Below, in pieces: positions 54,464 to 64,000 of a stretch of DNA of 64,000 nt (the stretch's first letter is position 1; every line of letters starts with the position of its first letter). The notes under the pieces were generated by a model, which was given only the letters and a program-made list of their open reading frames with translations, was not told the DNA's origin and ran no database searches. This DNA is from Symbiodinium natans. Taxonomy: Eukaryota > Sar > Dinophyceae > Suessiales > Symbiodiniaceae. A program made the position numbers and the translations under genes. Location: positions 286,914 to 350,913 of the forward strand of contig CAJNDS010002588.1 of NCBI GenBank assembly GCA_905221605.1, written 5' to 3'.

Positions 54464-55949
54464 CGGTTCGAAAGTCGGGGCTCTGAGACGAGCCAAGGCT
54501 GTGCCGAAGGTCCAAGCTCGCACGAGCAAGGCGCATGTCTAGAAGAGCCCAGCGCCACCGACGTGCACCAGCTGCTTGGCCGCAGAGGAGCTGTGAGCCT
54601 TATTGGAGTTGGGCTATATTGGGGATTCGAGGTAGGGAGCTTCATGACATTGAAGTGACACGAAGCATTTCGATCTCGGCAGGAAAAACGTGTGTGTGTG
54701 TGTCTGTTTAGCTAAGCTTTGCTTGCTCGATGGGCGACGGGTGTGTCTCACGGAACGTATTTATATCGCAAAGGAATCGGTGCAGAAAGCAACTACCTCT
54801 TAATCCAAGCCTCTGGATCTCACACAAGAGACTGCTGAGGTACTCTGCGAGAGCAGACAAAGGCCCTGAGGCGCTCAGACCCCACGCGGCACACGCCCCG
54901 GCTAGAGAAAAGCGGCCGCGCTTCTTTTCTGGAACCGGGTGCGCTCATGAGCTCATGCACACAAGAGCACAGTTGCATGGCAGGTAGGCCATCCGAAGCC
55001 ACAGAACTTCACGGTTGTCTTCGACACAGGCCTGCATCTTTAGGTCTTCCACGAGATACTTGCTTTAAAATTTGTTCTACACATACCCTTTAAGGGATTC
55101 TAAGGGGTACCAAGATTCCTAAGAACTCGCATGCAACTCGACCCTCTCGCCAACTTTACAGACACTATGGGGTCACCTGGTCGATTGGAGGTTTAGGGTT
55201 TAGGGTTTATAGGGTGTAGGGTGCCCAAGAGTCCGCACCCCCCCGCCCCTGTGCAGGTTCAGGTCACTTGTTCCTTCCCGACCGCTCCTGCCAGGACCGA
55301 ACCCCTCGCCCTCAGCCCTAGAACTCCTTCAAGGGTTTCGGGTTCAGGGTTTAGGGAGTCTTGCTGTTGCAGTACATGAAACATATTTTCTCATCAAATG
55401 GAGCACTGGTTGCTGACATATTGTCACCACTGACATCGCTGTTGGGGTGGGGTTCGTTTGGACTCCTTGACTAAGTGGCAAAAACCAAGATCGCACAGGG
55501 TTTCGAAGGTTGGTCCAGGTTAGGTCTGGGTCCCGGTATATGCATCGTGTGCATACAGACCCCGCGGTCAGCCGCATGTGTATCTGGCGTAGATCTTTCA
55601 GTGCGTAACTGCAAGCTTTCCGTCTGGCATCTGCACCAAAGTCTCTGACATTCCGAGCCTAAGCCCAATGCCAAAACCTGAGGCCACTTAGTCCTTCAGC
55701 CACAGCTTCCAACAATGACATTCTGCTGGTTCCCGACACGCAAACACGTCTTGAAGCACAACTCTAAACCTGCAACCTGCCAAGCCCCCTAAGCTCTAAA
55801 CCCAAACCCTCGCAACCTGCGCTGACTTGCAGTGCTGCGGGCTGCAGAGTCAGGATCTGCAAATAACTTCTAGAATAGAGTCGCAGAGTCTTGAGCTGTT
55901 TCCAGCTTCGAAAGGGTTTAGGGTTTCAAAGGGGTGTCGGCTTTTGTGC

Positions 55950-55984
<35 letters not shown>

Positions 55985-56688
55985 GAAGCGAAGCGCTTCC
56001 CATGGAGGGATCTTCACTTCACCTGGGAAGAAGTTTATTTAAAGAGGCTTCGACAAACCGTCTCTCAACTTGGCACCCTTCTTCATTCAAGAGCCCTTAC
56101 ACAAAGTCATCATCCCCCTGCACCAAACATGAAGTTGCAACACCCCAAACCGACAAGCTCACTCGACCCTACTAAATACCTATGCTCCCCTCTAAACCCT
56201 ACAAAGACCCTAAAACATCCACGGAGGATGCGGTGTGTTTGCAGCACAGGCGCTTCGACCGCTCATTGTCTGCTTCAGCCTCAGACCTCTGGCTGCTCTT
56301 TAGTGTAAGGTTTCCATACCCATTTCGCCTCACGCGGGTTGCGCTTCGCGCGTTGAGTTCTGCATCGACGTGAGACGTGCGCTTATGCAGAATTTTTGAA
56401 CGGTGTTTGTCAGGGCTCATGCAGAACGGTGCTTCAGGTGGAACGGTGCGTGAGGCAGGACGGCTAGGGACGGCTTAGATCTAGGGAGGCTTTGGGGCTG
56501 TGTTTTTGGCCTAAGGTTTTGAAGGATAGGGTCTGTGGCCTTACAGGGCTTTGGGGTTTAGAGTTAAGGTTTAAGAAGGAGCCCCGAAGCTGGTTCTTGC
56601 TGGTGGCTGCTTGCTTGTTTGACTCATGCGATCCAGTCGCAACCTACAAGTAAGTCAGGTCTTGGCAATTTTCGGTGGCTCCCTATAA
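54464..56688. other. Unique sequence, no confident gene
   Basis: Short TTTAGGG tracts near 55190 and 55340. (CT)n at 55951-55982. Frames such as 54730-54987 (+) and 55934-56308 (+) lack motifs. Confidence 0.35.
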
Positions 56689-56808
56689 ACCCTAAAACCC
56701 TGAACCCCTAAACCCTAAACCCTGAACCCTAAACCCTGAAACCGCATAAACCATAAACCCTGAACCCTAAACCCTCAACCCTAAACCCTGAACCCCTAAA
56801 CCCGCGAC
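56689..56808 (-). repeat. Telomeric tract CCCTAAA, degenerate
   Basis: CCCTAAA alternates with CCCTGAA and CCATAAA forms. Confidence 0.85.
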
Positions 56809-57901
56809 CTGAGGCGTCGGCGGCGGAAATCAACAGCGACGGCAGCCATGCCCGTCGCGAGCCCGGGGCTTAGTAGGCTGTCCAAGTGCTTTCTGCATGG
56901 CAACATACACATATATATATATATATATTTATATGTATATTTATATTGATAGCTTTCGATAGATATATAGAGTCTGCCATGTATATACTTTTCTATTTTC
57001 AATATGTGTATATACCTCTATTTTCTCCTTGTGGTGTGTGTTCTTTATGCGCTCGCAACTATGCCTCAAGAGCAACACCGGAGACCCAACAGGCATGATG
57101 TCGTCTCCATCTCTTATGGCATCGGCGAAGTCGTGGGTGACTTCGTCCGCGATGCTGGAGCCTAAAAACAAGGACGGGGGAGTTGCGCGTTGCAAGACTG
57201 CAGTCCTATACTGGGCTCTTGTCCAGGAACGTAGGTTCACGTTACCCTTAACCCTTAACCCTAAACCCTAAACCCTAAACCCTAAACCAAGTACAGAGTA
57301 GAAGGATTGATGGCAGACTTCGGGATCTCACGGCTGACTATTCCGCAATCTTTACTTGGGCCCATGGGCGGCGCACTCCTTGCTCAAGCCATGTTGAGTA
57401 GCAGGTCTTTTTGCGTTGGGTACACACAGGCATGAACCCGACAGCTCAGGTGGTTTGCATGGGGGCGCCAGGAAGCCTGGAGGAGGTGCTTTAGGGTGTA
57501 ATTACAGAGTTTGAAGGGCTTTCTAGGGGTTGTCAAGGGTTTCGGGGCTAGATAGGTGAACCTGCGATGCGACGGAAGCCTTAAGCCAAGAGTCTTCTGC
57601 AGGGGCCCTGCACCTCAGCGCGCGTCATCCTCGCCGGGGCACCGAGAGTTTCTAGGGTTTTTGGGGTTTTACAGGCTTTAAAGGGTTCAATTGTAGGGCT
57701 GATGGGGTTTATAAGGGTTTATAAGGGTTTATAAGGTTTATAAGGGTTTATAGGGCCTATTTCTAAGGTTTACAAGGGTTTAGGAGGGTTAAAGGGGCTG
57801 CAGAGCTTTGTTTGTAGGGTGGAGGTTTGCTTTGCGGTTTAGGGTTCAGGAGCTTTAGGATTTCGAAGTTTACTCGGGCCTTGGCCCTGAGGATGAGGGC
57901 C

Positions 57902-57937
<36 letters not shown>

Positions 57938-58029
57938 GTCAGCTCAAAGGGGCACATTCACGTTTCAAGCATCATCCCGACACCAGAAAGCCCATGCCCA
58001 CAGCTGCAATCTGGCCTTAGCGACCTCAT
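56809..58029. other. Mixed islands with small repeat tracts
   Basis: TA-rich at 56911-56960 and 57901-57938. CCCTAAA tract at 57243-57290. TTTATAAGGG decamers at about 57700-57770. No gene is recognised. Confidence 0.4.
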
Positions 58030-58126
58030 TTGGGGATGTTCCCCTTATACTCAGAGTCCTTACTGGGGATTATGAGACGGGGGGTACTACTAGTCCCTAT
58101 CAAGGTACAAGGGGAAATCCTCCCAA
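58030..58126. mobile_element. MITE-like element, family 1, copy D, with 8-bp target duplication
   Basis: Starts TTGGGGATGTTCCCCTTATA and ends AAGGGGAAATCCTCCCAA. GACCTCAT lies immediately on both sides (58022-58029 and 58127-58134), a perfect 8-bp target duplication. The interior GAGTCCTTA...GGGGATTATG and AGTCCCTATCAAGG match copies A and B. The 8-bp duplication is typical of hAT-type transposases among others. There is no coding capacity, so mobility would depend on an enzyme encoded elsewhere. Confidence 0.75.
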
Positions 58127-58134
58127 GACCTCAT

Positions 58135-60012
58135 CTCAAGGCAAAACAGCTGACCACGGAGCCCTTCCAGCACTTCGCCTTCGACGGCGTCCTGGGACTC
58201 GGGTGCTCCAGTGCCCCTTTGTTTCGTAGCTGCTCTCTCGCGTTGCTTTGAGTGAGCTGGGGGAAGGATGACAGCGTTGACGGGTTGAGCGCTCTGGAAA
58301 GTGGGAGCTGAACGTAGGAAGGGGGCCAGAAGAACAGGCAAGCGCGCAGCTACCCACGCCCTTCAGGAATTGCAAGATCCCGTAGTTGTTTACTGTTTGG
58401 CAGTGCTTAGGTGGCTTAGGTGGGGAAACTGTACGGTCGCAGGGGTGGCACGTGCGCCCCCTGAGACCACTTAACATTGCAGAAGGCATTCACTCTCGCC
58501 GGAGTTTTGCACTTGCGTCTTTGCAGCCAGGTTAAGCGCACTGGCCCTGAATCCGGAGTTCCACCTCTTCAGCCAGCGCCTGAGCTTCTGTAATGTCGTT
58601 GAGTCCGTGACCCATGCACCAGAGGGTTGCCACCAGGGGCGCAATAAAAAGCCTGCCGGGGATGCAGAAAAAAAGCTGTAGTTTTTCAGACACATGCAAG
58701 GTGCAAAGGGCCCAAAAAGCACCAGGAGCACCCTGACAGGTCCGAGCGGCTGTTAACTCATTATCTGTTAACTTCAAGAAGATGAGGCGCAAGAATTAAA
58801 GAGACATCGCCGAAAGCCCGGGTTAGCTGGTTTAAGGGTGGAGGCCCAGGTCTGGAGCAGCCTAATCTTGGGATCCGCTTAGGATTTAGGGTCGTTATGC
58901 AAAGTCTTGAGGTTTAACAGGTTCAGAGCACAGAAGAAGCTGAAAAACCCTTGTGCGCTGCAGGGGTTAGACATGGTGTGGGGGCCATGGAGGGCAGTTC
59001 CGCCAAGTCGGTAATTTCCATGTGGCGCTTGACTAAGACATTCACATGGGTTCCCGATGGCGGAGCAGCGCTCGTGTTGCTTATGGGCGGCAGAAGAAAG
59101 CTTGCTCATGTTCAGGGTGCAAACTCGTGTTGCGACAGCTGTTGCTGAGTTGAGGGGGTGGGGGGGGGGGGGGGGGGGGGGGTGGTGGAACCAGAAACCC
59201 TAAGCCCCAAGCCCTGGGGAAGGGGGGAGGGGGGGTGGTAACTGCCTCACGCAGTTCTGGTCCTGAAGATGAGGGCCGAAACCAAACCTTGTCACCGAAG
59301 CCTCCAAAGTCCTTCCATCCAGGTTCCAGAAACCCTCCAGCAGTAGAAACCCTAAACCTACCTAAACCGCAAGTAGCCATCCCTGAGCCTGAGGTCAGCT
59401 CGCCGGGCGCAGCTCGATACAGCAGACCTTTAGTGTCGCTGCCTTGTGGTTTCGATTTCCTTTTGTGGTACAGCTTACAGGGTACGTCCGAACGAGTGAT
59501 GAAACACGCGCCCCTTAGTATTAGCATCCTCCTAGGATGGCTCCTTGCGTAGCTATCCGGTCGGGCACACCCAGAGCAGGAGTTTGACAACGTAAAGATC
59601 TCGGCTTTCCCACGCCCTGAAGCTTGTAGAAGACGAAGTGAAGCACAGGAGCATGAGAAGGTTTGCAAGTTCCGGCGTTTGGTGTCTTTGCGAAGATGTT
59701 GCTTGCCCAAGGCTTTCATTCTACGAAATTTCGTGCTGTTATAGGGAGTGAACGGTATCATAACACAGCAAGAATTCGAGATGCATGCATGAGTTGGTGG
59801 GATTTACGGCTTAGGACAGCGGCTTAAAACCACCCAACACTTTGAAAGACGGAGCTTTGGCCAGCACCTGCTTTCCAGAAAGGGCGCCACGGCCCAAAAA
59901 GTGATGACTTCAGCATGCCTGCGGCGCGTTTCGCCCGGCTGGTCCACTGCAACACACCATTTTCGACACTACCAAGCCGGAACCTGCACCTAGGGTTTTC
60001 AGTTCAAAGAGG
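58135..60012. other. Unique sequence, no confident gene
   Basis: G22 at about 59160-59182. A minus-strand frame at 59081-59761 (226 aa) is the longest, but includes poly-Pro from the G tract and lacks a recognisable domain. A + frame at 59235-59552 has none either. Confidence 0.35.
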
Positions 60013-60252
60013 CGGGGTGGGTTTAGGGTTAGGGTTTAGGGCTTAGGGCTTAGGGTTTAGGGCTTAGGGCTTATAGGGTTTAGGGTGTAGGGTTTAGGGT
60101 TTAGGTTGAGGAGAGCTCTCTGCCAAGGTCTTCCTCGCGCGGCCGGGTGAGTCAGGGAGCCAAGTGACCTTCGGGGGACAAGACGAGGCAGCTCAGGGCT
60201 CCGTAGAGGGAAAGAAGCTTAGGGTTGAGGGTTGAGGGTCTAGGGTTTAGGA
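60013..60252 (+). repeat. Last TTTAGGG tracts before the gene region
   Basis: 60013-60110 mixes TTTAGGG and CTTAGGG; 60222-60252 is short and degenerate. No telomeric tract follows to the right of here. Confidence 0.8.
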
Positions 60253-60714
60253 TTCAACTTTGCGTTGGAAAACAGACGTCTTGTTGTGGATGCTTTCAAC
60301 TCCGCTGCTACGCCCCCGTCAGGGCCGAGCAGATGGGGCGACCAGCTGGGTCCACGCCTCAGATTCCGCTATGCCCAAGGGTGTGGGAGATTTCAGTCGC
60401 CAAACCCCATGACCTGGCATGTTGGCCTCCATACTTCAGAAAAGCGAGTCAGAGAGCCATTGGTCTGGATGAGAAGGGCACTTGGGGGTTTCAATGCAAT
60501 AGGAGTACCGGCACCGCAAACCCCCCCCCGACCCCCCCTGGCAAGAAGCCCCAACATCGCGCATTGCATTGCAAACCCGGCGCGGGTGCGTCCGCTGCGT
60601 CCTGTCCGCCTTGGGCGTCTTCGAGGAGGCAGCTGCAGTAGCGCGCCCGGCGTGTTTTCTGAATCTGAAGCAGGTCCCTGTGTGGGTTGCACTGAGGGAA
60701 GTTGCCAGTGATGT
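60253..60714. other. GC-rich segment, no confident gene
   Basis: Overlapping frames on both strands, including 60265-60711 (+, 148 aa), rich in Pro/Arg. They look compositional. Confidence 0.35.
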
Positions 60715-60837
60715 GAGGTGCGTGGCCTGCTTGTGTTTGGTCACCTGAACGGCTTGCTCGAAGGGCCGGACTTGGTGAAACATGCTCATGAGACCAATGG
60801 TGGCAGCATATGACCTCTCGAAGTAGAGACATAGCAA
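60715..60837 (-). other. Possible minus-strand coding remnant
   Basis: The frame reads ERSYAATIGLMSMFHQVRPF and on to EQAVQVTKHKQATHL, varied and coding-like. It points away from the genes to its right. No start or splice borders are certain and no family is recognised. Confidence 0.3.
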
Positions 60838-60950
60838 CTAATTGCGACCCTAGCACCAGCTACCCAGTAGTCTGCTGAGTCTACTGGTGTCAAGAGTCAT
60901 AATCTTGGAATATTTGAGTGCAGCAGTGCGCGCTGTTGAGCATTCCCTGT

Positions 60951-60957
60951 CAGCGAC
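60951..60957 (+). promoter_or_regulatory. Candidate splice acceptor 4 nt before start codon
   Basis: CATTCCCTGTCAG| ends at 60953, followed by CGAC and ATG at 60958. A pyrimidine-rich AG this close to a start codon fits spliced-leader trans-splicing in dinoflagellates; an ordinary 5'-UTR intron acceptor is the alternative. Confidence 0.4.
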
Positions 60958-61408
60958 ATGGCAAAGATTGATGGTCGTGTCGACGTCATTCCATCCGTGG
61001 ACTCCACAACTGGTTTGCTCATCTTTGAAGGCGAGTGCGTCGCTGGCTGGGAGCATCTGTTGTGTGCAGTCTGTCACGAAGAAATGGTGAAGGGCAAGGT
61101 TGCTGCAGTTATGGACACCCACCGACAGTGCGCACTTTGCCAGCTGGCAGCTGATCCGGAGAATGGCGAGGCGCTGCGAAGTCACGTCATGCACACCTGG
61201 TGTGCAGAAGTGGCCACTGGCCTGGAGGCGTGCCCTGCTTGCTTGGTCCAGGAGGAGGAGCCGCAGCCGAAGGCGCGCATCGCGCGCATCGGCTTCGACG
61301 TCGGAGGCGTCATCGTGCGGCACCGGGAGGACTCCGAGGAGGACAGCGCAGGACTCACACAGGGCGCGCGGGTCGTGGACCACAAGCGGCTAGAAAAAAA
61401 GAGACCCT
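60958..61408 (+). CDS. Zinc-finger protein or exon ending in a HAD-like motif
   Basis: From ATG 60958 the frame has a cysteine/histidine cluster: C36-x2-C39, C58-x2-C61, H76, H79-x2-C82 and C92-x2-C95. The spacing is compatible with a RING- or PHD-like zinc-binding fold. Residues 111-120 read IGFDVGGVIV, the form of motif I of HAD-superfamily hydrolases (nucleophile D114), but the remaining HAD motifs are absent, so a HAD domain would be truncated here. Codons are GC3-rich. A near-consensus donor GTAAGT starts at 61409. Unspliced, the frame stops at 61437, giving 159 aa. Spliced to 61475, it continues in frame into the LicD-like protein (codon 151 becomes Leu). The start is chosen as the first ATG behind the acceptor at 60953. 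Whether this is an independent gene, a relict of a HAD gene, or exon 1 of a fusion is open. Confidence 0.65.
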
Positions 61409-61474
61409 GTAAGTATCGGTCTGCAGTGATCTTTTGAGGGTCTTACTTTGAGAGGGTCTCTCCTCACTCGGCAG
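61409..61474 (+). other. 66-bp GT-AG intron or intergenic spacer
   Basis: Begins GTAAGTATCGG, ends CCTCACTCGGCAG. Removal joins the first base of codon 151 to the last two of a Leu codon and keeps the frame into PPMLLHW. The same AG lies 8 nt before ATG 61483 and could instead receive a spliced leader. Confidence 0.55.
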
Positions 61475-61482
61475 TGCCGCCA

Positions 61483-62823
61483 ATGCTTCTCCACTGGGCT
61501 GCCGTGCCATGTCTCTTGCTCCCGTTGGCTGCTCACGCGCATCTCTCTGCTACCTGTTCTTCCAGTGCAAGACATCTTCGCCTGAACTTGACGGGACTTA
61601 TGACCCTTGCAAGAAGGGGCTTCGGGCAGCGGGATCTGGACATTGATGGCGCGAACTATTTGGCCTACCTGGCCAAGGAGGCCTTTGACCATCGGAGTCA
61701 CCTGCTCCCACACGCCTGTCCCTGTGCCGTGGCCGTGGCTTGTGCATGGCGATATGCTCAATTTGCACGGGGTCTTGAGGGTGATTTGGCTCAGCATGAT
61801 CTCGCGGCGGTCTATCATCATATGCTTCAGCAGGAAAAGGTACTGAAGCAGGCGGTTCCAGCTTGTCCACTCGTCGAAATCCGCTGGTGGCCGGTACAGA
61901 AGGCTTTGCAGATGCACACGGCCATCGTGCAGCGTCTCCTCCGTCTGGCGAAGGAGATAGAACAGTGGGCCGATTCGTGGAGGCAGGAGCCCACTATCAC
62001 AGATGAACAGCATGAGGCTGCGCTAGCCGATGTGTCGGCTGTATTTGAGTCCATTGGTCTTGAATGGTGGCCGACTCGTGGGACACTCATCTCTTTGCTG
62101 CGGCACGGAAAGCGGAGCGGGCTGCTGTCGAAAGGCAAAGTCGATGTGGTGGATCATGATGTCGATGTCATGCTTGCTTTGCCGTCCCGCCAAGACTGGC
62201 CCGTGATCCGCGACTCTGTGGTGAGGAGGATGGCGGAACGAGGCTGGCACAGTTGCCTAGAGTGGTATTCAACGAGCGCAACCAAGCAGTCCTACAAAGC
62301 GGTGACAGACCATCTTGCATACGGAGATGTCTTGATGTGCAGCAGAAAGAATCCTGATGTGTCCCTCGACATAGCTACATACGTCACGGAGGGCTCGATT
62401 GTGTACGCACAGAAATACTGTTTGCCACACAACCTGGGCTCAGGATGCTGGCTTCCCCACGAGGGAACCTTCCACCAGAGCCGTGGAAAGCTGCGCGCGG
62501 CTGCCATCCGCCCACTGGGCCGCTGCAAAGCGGGCGCGATTTCGGTGCCCTGTCCCCGGAGGCCACTCGAAGCACTCAAAGCGTCACTGCCGAGTACGGC
62601 CAACGTTACCTGCATAGCGCTTCCGGACGTTGCGCAGCGACTGCAGCGAGATCGCTGGCAGAGTGACAAGGACGAATGGCTATCCGACGGACTGACGCAA
62701 GAGGACGTGGACATCTTGCGATCTCGTGCGCTGGAGTTGGACAGACAAGGCTACATGTCCATGACTCCGTACATCAGTGACTGCTGGGTGCCGGAAAAAG
62801 GCGCTGCTGATTTGAGAGAGTGA
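61483..62823 (+). CDS. LicD/fukutin-like nucleotidyltransferase-fold protein
   Basis: 446 aa from ATG 61483, in a GCCGCCA context, to TGA. Residues 1-19 (MLLHWAAVPCLLLPLAAHA) look like a signal peptide with an A-x-A cleavage site. Residues 197-210 (PTRGTLISLLRHGK) followed by DHDVDV at 224-229 reproduce the LicD-family signature: a GTL...RHG stretch, then an acidic DxD motif for metal and substrate. SLDIATY near 294-300 fits the later conserved strand. Known relatives include bacterial LicD (phosphocholine transfer), yeast Mnn4, and animal fukutin/FKRP (ribitol-phosphate transfer). A role in adding a phosphodiester-linked group to glycans in the secretory pathway is inferred; the substrate cannot be read from sequence. 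The C-terminal 90 residues are not recognised. Single exon, GC3-rich. If spliced to 60958-61408, the product would be 599 aa, with the hydrophobic stretch as an internal anchor. Confidence 0.75.
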   Translation: MLLHWAAVPCLLLPLAAHAHLSATCSSSARHLRLNLTGLMTLARRGFGQRDLDIDGANYLAYLAKEAFDHRSHLLPHACPCAVAVACAWRYAQFARGLEGDLAQHDLAAVYHHMLQQEKVLKQAVPACPLVEIRWWPVQKALQMHTAIVQRLLRLAKEIEQWADSWRQEPTITDEQHEAALADVSAVFESIGLEWWPTRGTLISLLRHGKRSGLLSKGKVDVVDHDVDVMLALPSRQDWPVIRDSVVRRMAERGWHSCLEWYSTSATKQSYKAVTDHLAYGDVLMCSRKNPDVSLDIATYVTEGSIVYAQKYCLPHNLGSGCWLPHEGTFHQSRGKLRAAAIRPLGRCKAGAISVPCPRRPLEALKASLPSTANVTCIALPDVAQRLQRDRWQSDKDEWLSDGLTQEDVDILRSRALELDRQGYMSMTPYISDCWVPEKGAADLRE

Positions 62824-63660
62824 TAGCGGAATTGACTTGGAGCCTCTTGGAGCCAGAAATGCTTGGAGCTTGCTGCTGGGCTCTGTGTACTGGGAGCATA
62901 CAGGGCCCGGGAGACGTATCGCGAAAACGGATGCTTGGGATCTGTGCTCTTTGACTCCACCGCTCTTAGCTCGCTGCGGCGTGTTGAGACTCCGAAGGCG
63001 TCCTCGCGGCTCCCGCGGCTCGAAAGTTCTTTGTCGCGAACCTGTCCTGCTGAGCTGGGCGCCGAGGCATCCTCTGAAAAAGAAAGCTGCCATGGGACCA
63101 GGAATCCGCCCAACAAGGGAAGTGATCTACATTGTGTGTGTGTGTTATAAAAAGGCCAAGACCTGGATTCTTTCTGATTGTGTGCTCGACACTGCTCTTG
63201 ACTAGCATGGTGGGAGCTTTGTCTGTGCATGAGAACTAGCCACTCCTTGGCCTGTTTCGGCAGCGACTTGAAATTCCCCAACCTTGAAGGGAAAAAATCA
63301 CCAGGAAATCCGAAGCTAAACATAATATGATCTTCTCTCTATTTCAATATCAATTGCTGGCAGAATTAATGTCAATATTTCGAGAGTTATCACAGACGTC
63401 CTATTGCACCGAGCACGTAGTAATCTCCCGTAATTGGAACTTTTGAAGAGCCGGTGGGAGACCATATATCCGGCTCTCTCTATGCTTGCGTGTGAGTCTT
63501 ATCCTTACTAACCTTCGATTTTTGCTCGATGCTCGTCTTCAATAATAAATCGGCTTCCAATGGATTTCTCTAATCATTTTGTTAGATGCGTGCCTTTGGC
63601 AGGGGTAGGGAATTGAGATCCGGCTAATGGATATGGAGACATTTATTCAACTTCATCGCA
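62824..63660. other. Region downstream of the LicD-like gene
   Basis: Probably contains the 3' UTR. Open frames at 62837-63205 (+) and 62751-63323 (-, 190 aa) overlap the gene end or lack motifs. Sequence becomes AT-richer after about 63300. No polyadenylation signal is obvious. Confidence 0.4.
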
Positions 63661-63780
63661 GGAAATGGACGGTTCGGTTCGGTTATGGTTTCTGTTTGTT
63701 CGGTTCGGCGGTTCGGTTTTGAACGAAATTTCTGGACGGTTCTGGTCATGATTCGTACGCTTCTAGAAATAAAACCCTTA
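63661..63780. repeat. CGGTTCGGTT-rich stretch
   Basis: Short imperfect repeats of GGTTCGGTT and GGACGGTTC. No gene. Confidence 0.5.
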
Positions 63781-64000
63781 GGATGGTTCTTCTAAAGACC
63801 TTGAAGGGACCTCAAACCCCCTAAAATCGTCTTAATAAATGGGATAGTAATTTTCGGTTCTATTGGCCTTCGGAGGATTCTCTTAAAGACCTTCAAGGAG
63901 CTTTAAACCCCCCCCGAACATCGTCTTAATATAATATATTCGGAATTATCGGTTCTATTGATTTTAGAAGGACTCTTCTAAAGATTTTGAAGGGACCTTG
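63781..64000. repeat. Degenerate ~93-bp tandem repeat running off the window
   Basis: About 2.4 units. TCTAAAGACCTTGAAGGGAC, ATCGTCTTAATA and TCGGTTCTATTG recur at spacings of about 90 and 96 bp. It probably continues beyond 64000. Confidence 0.75.

Noticed and set aside
59081-59761. 226-codon minus-strand frame
   Set aside because: Contains poly-Pro from a G22 tract, lacks any motif and overlaps frames on the other strand.

Overview
The window looks like eukaryotic nuclear DNA from a chromosome end or another telomere-repeat-rich region, most likely from a dinoflagellate. This is an inference. It rests on pervasive TTTAGGG/CCCTAAA repeats, coding pieces whose codons mostly end in G or C, small exon-like islands with AG|...|GT borders, and AG acceptors placed 4 and 8 nt before two start codons, as expected for spliced-leader trans-splicing. 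Green algae, land plants and some other protists also use TTTAGGG, so the lineage is not proven. No rRNA, tRNA, CRISPR array or bacterial operon was seen.

Layout. (1) 1-13337 is satellite DNA. It starts with an AT-rich array of large palindromes (1-1683) and an ATC-type microsatellite. An 87-bp satellite with a 6-monomer higher-order period follows, then palindromic GGCCAAATTT blocks and CT/GA-rich sub-repeats. From the microsatellite onward the whole unit recurs about 5.56 kb later, across a 100-N assembly gap (7443-7542). Long open frames here follow from repeat periods divisible by three and are not genes. (2) 13338-60250 is a mosaic: about sixty tracts of telomeric heptamers, in both orientations and many variant forms, separate short unique islands. 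Two tracts are head-to-head junctions. The islands include MITE-like inverted-repeat elements (one with a perfect 8-bp target duplication), long G/C homopolymers, microsatellites, and a set of GC3-rich exon-like pieces, all on the + strand. (3) 60715-62823 holds the only convincing genes. One is a zinc-finger ORF that runs into a HAD-like motif. The other is a LicD/fukutin-like nucleotidyltransferase-fold protein with a signal-peptide-like N-terminus. They are either two exons of one 599-residue protein (66-bp GT-AG intron, frame kept) or two tightly packed genes, each trans-spliced at its own AG. (4) 62824-64000 is downstream sequence ending in a degenerate ~93-bp tandem repeat that leaves the window.

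The genes do not form an obvious pathway. The striking aspect is structural: telomeric repeat units appear to have been inserted repeatedly at internal sites, including inside one MITE-like element and directly against coding islands.
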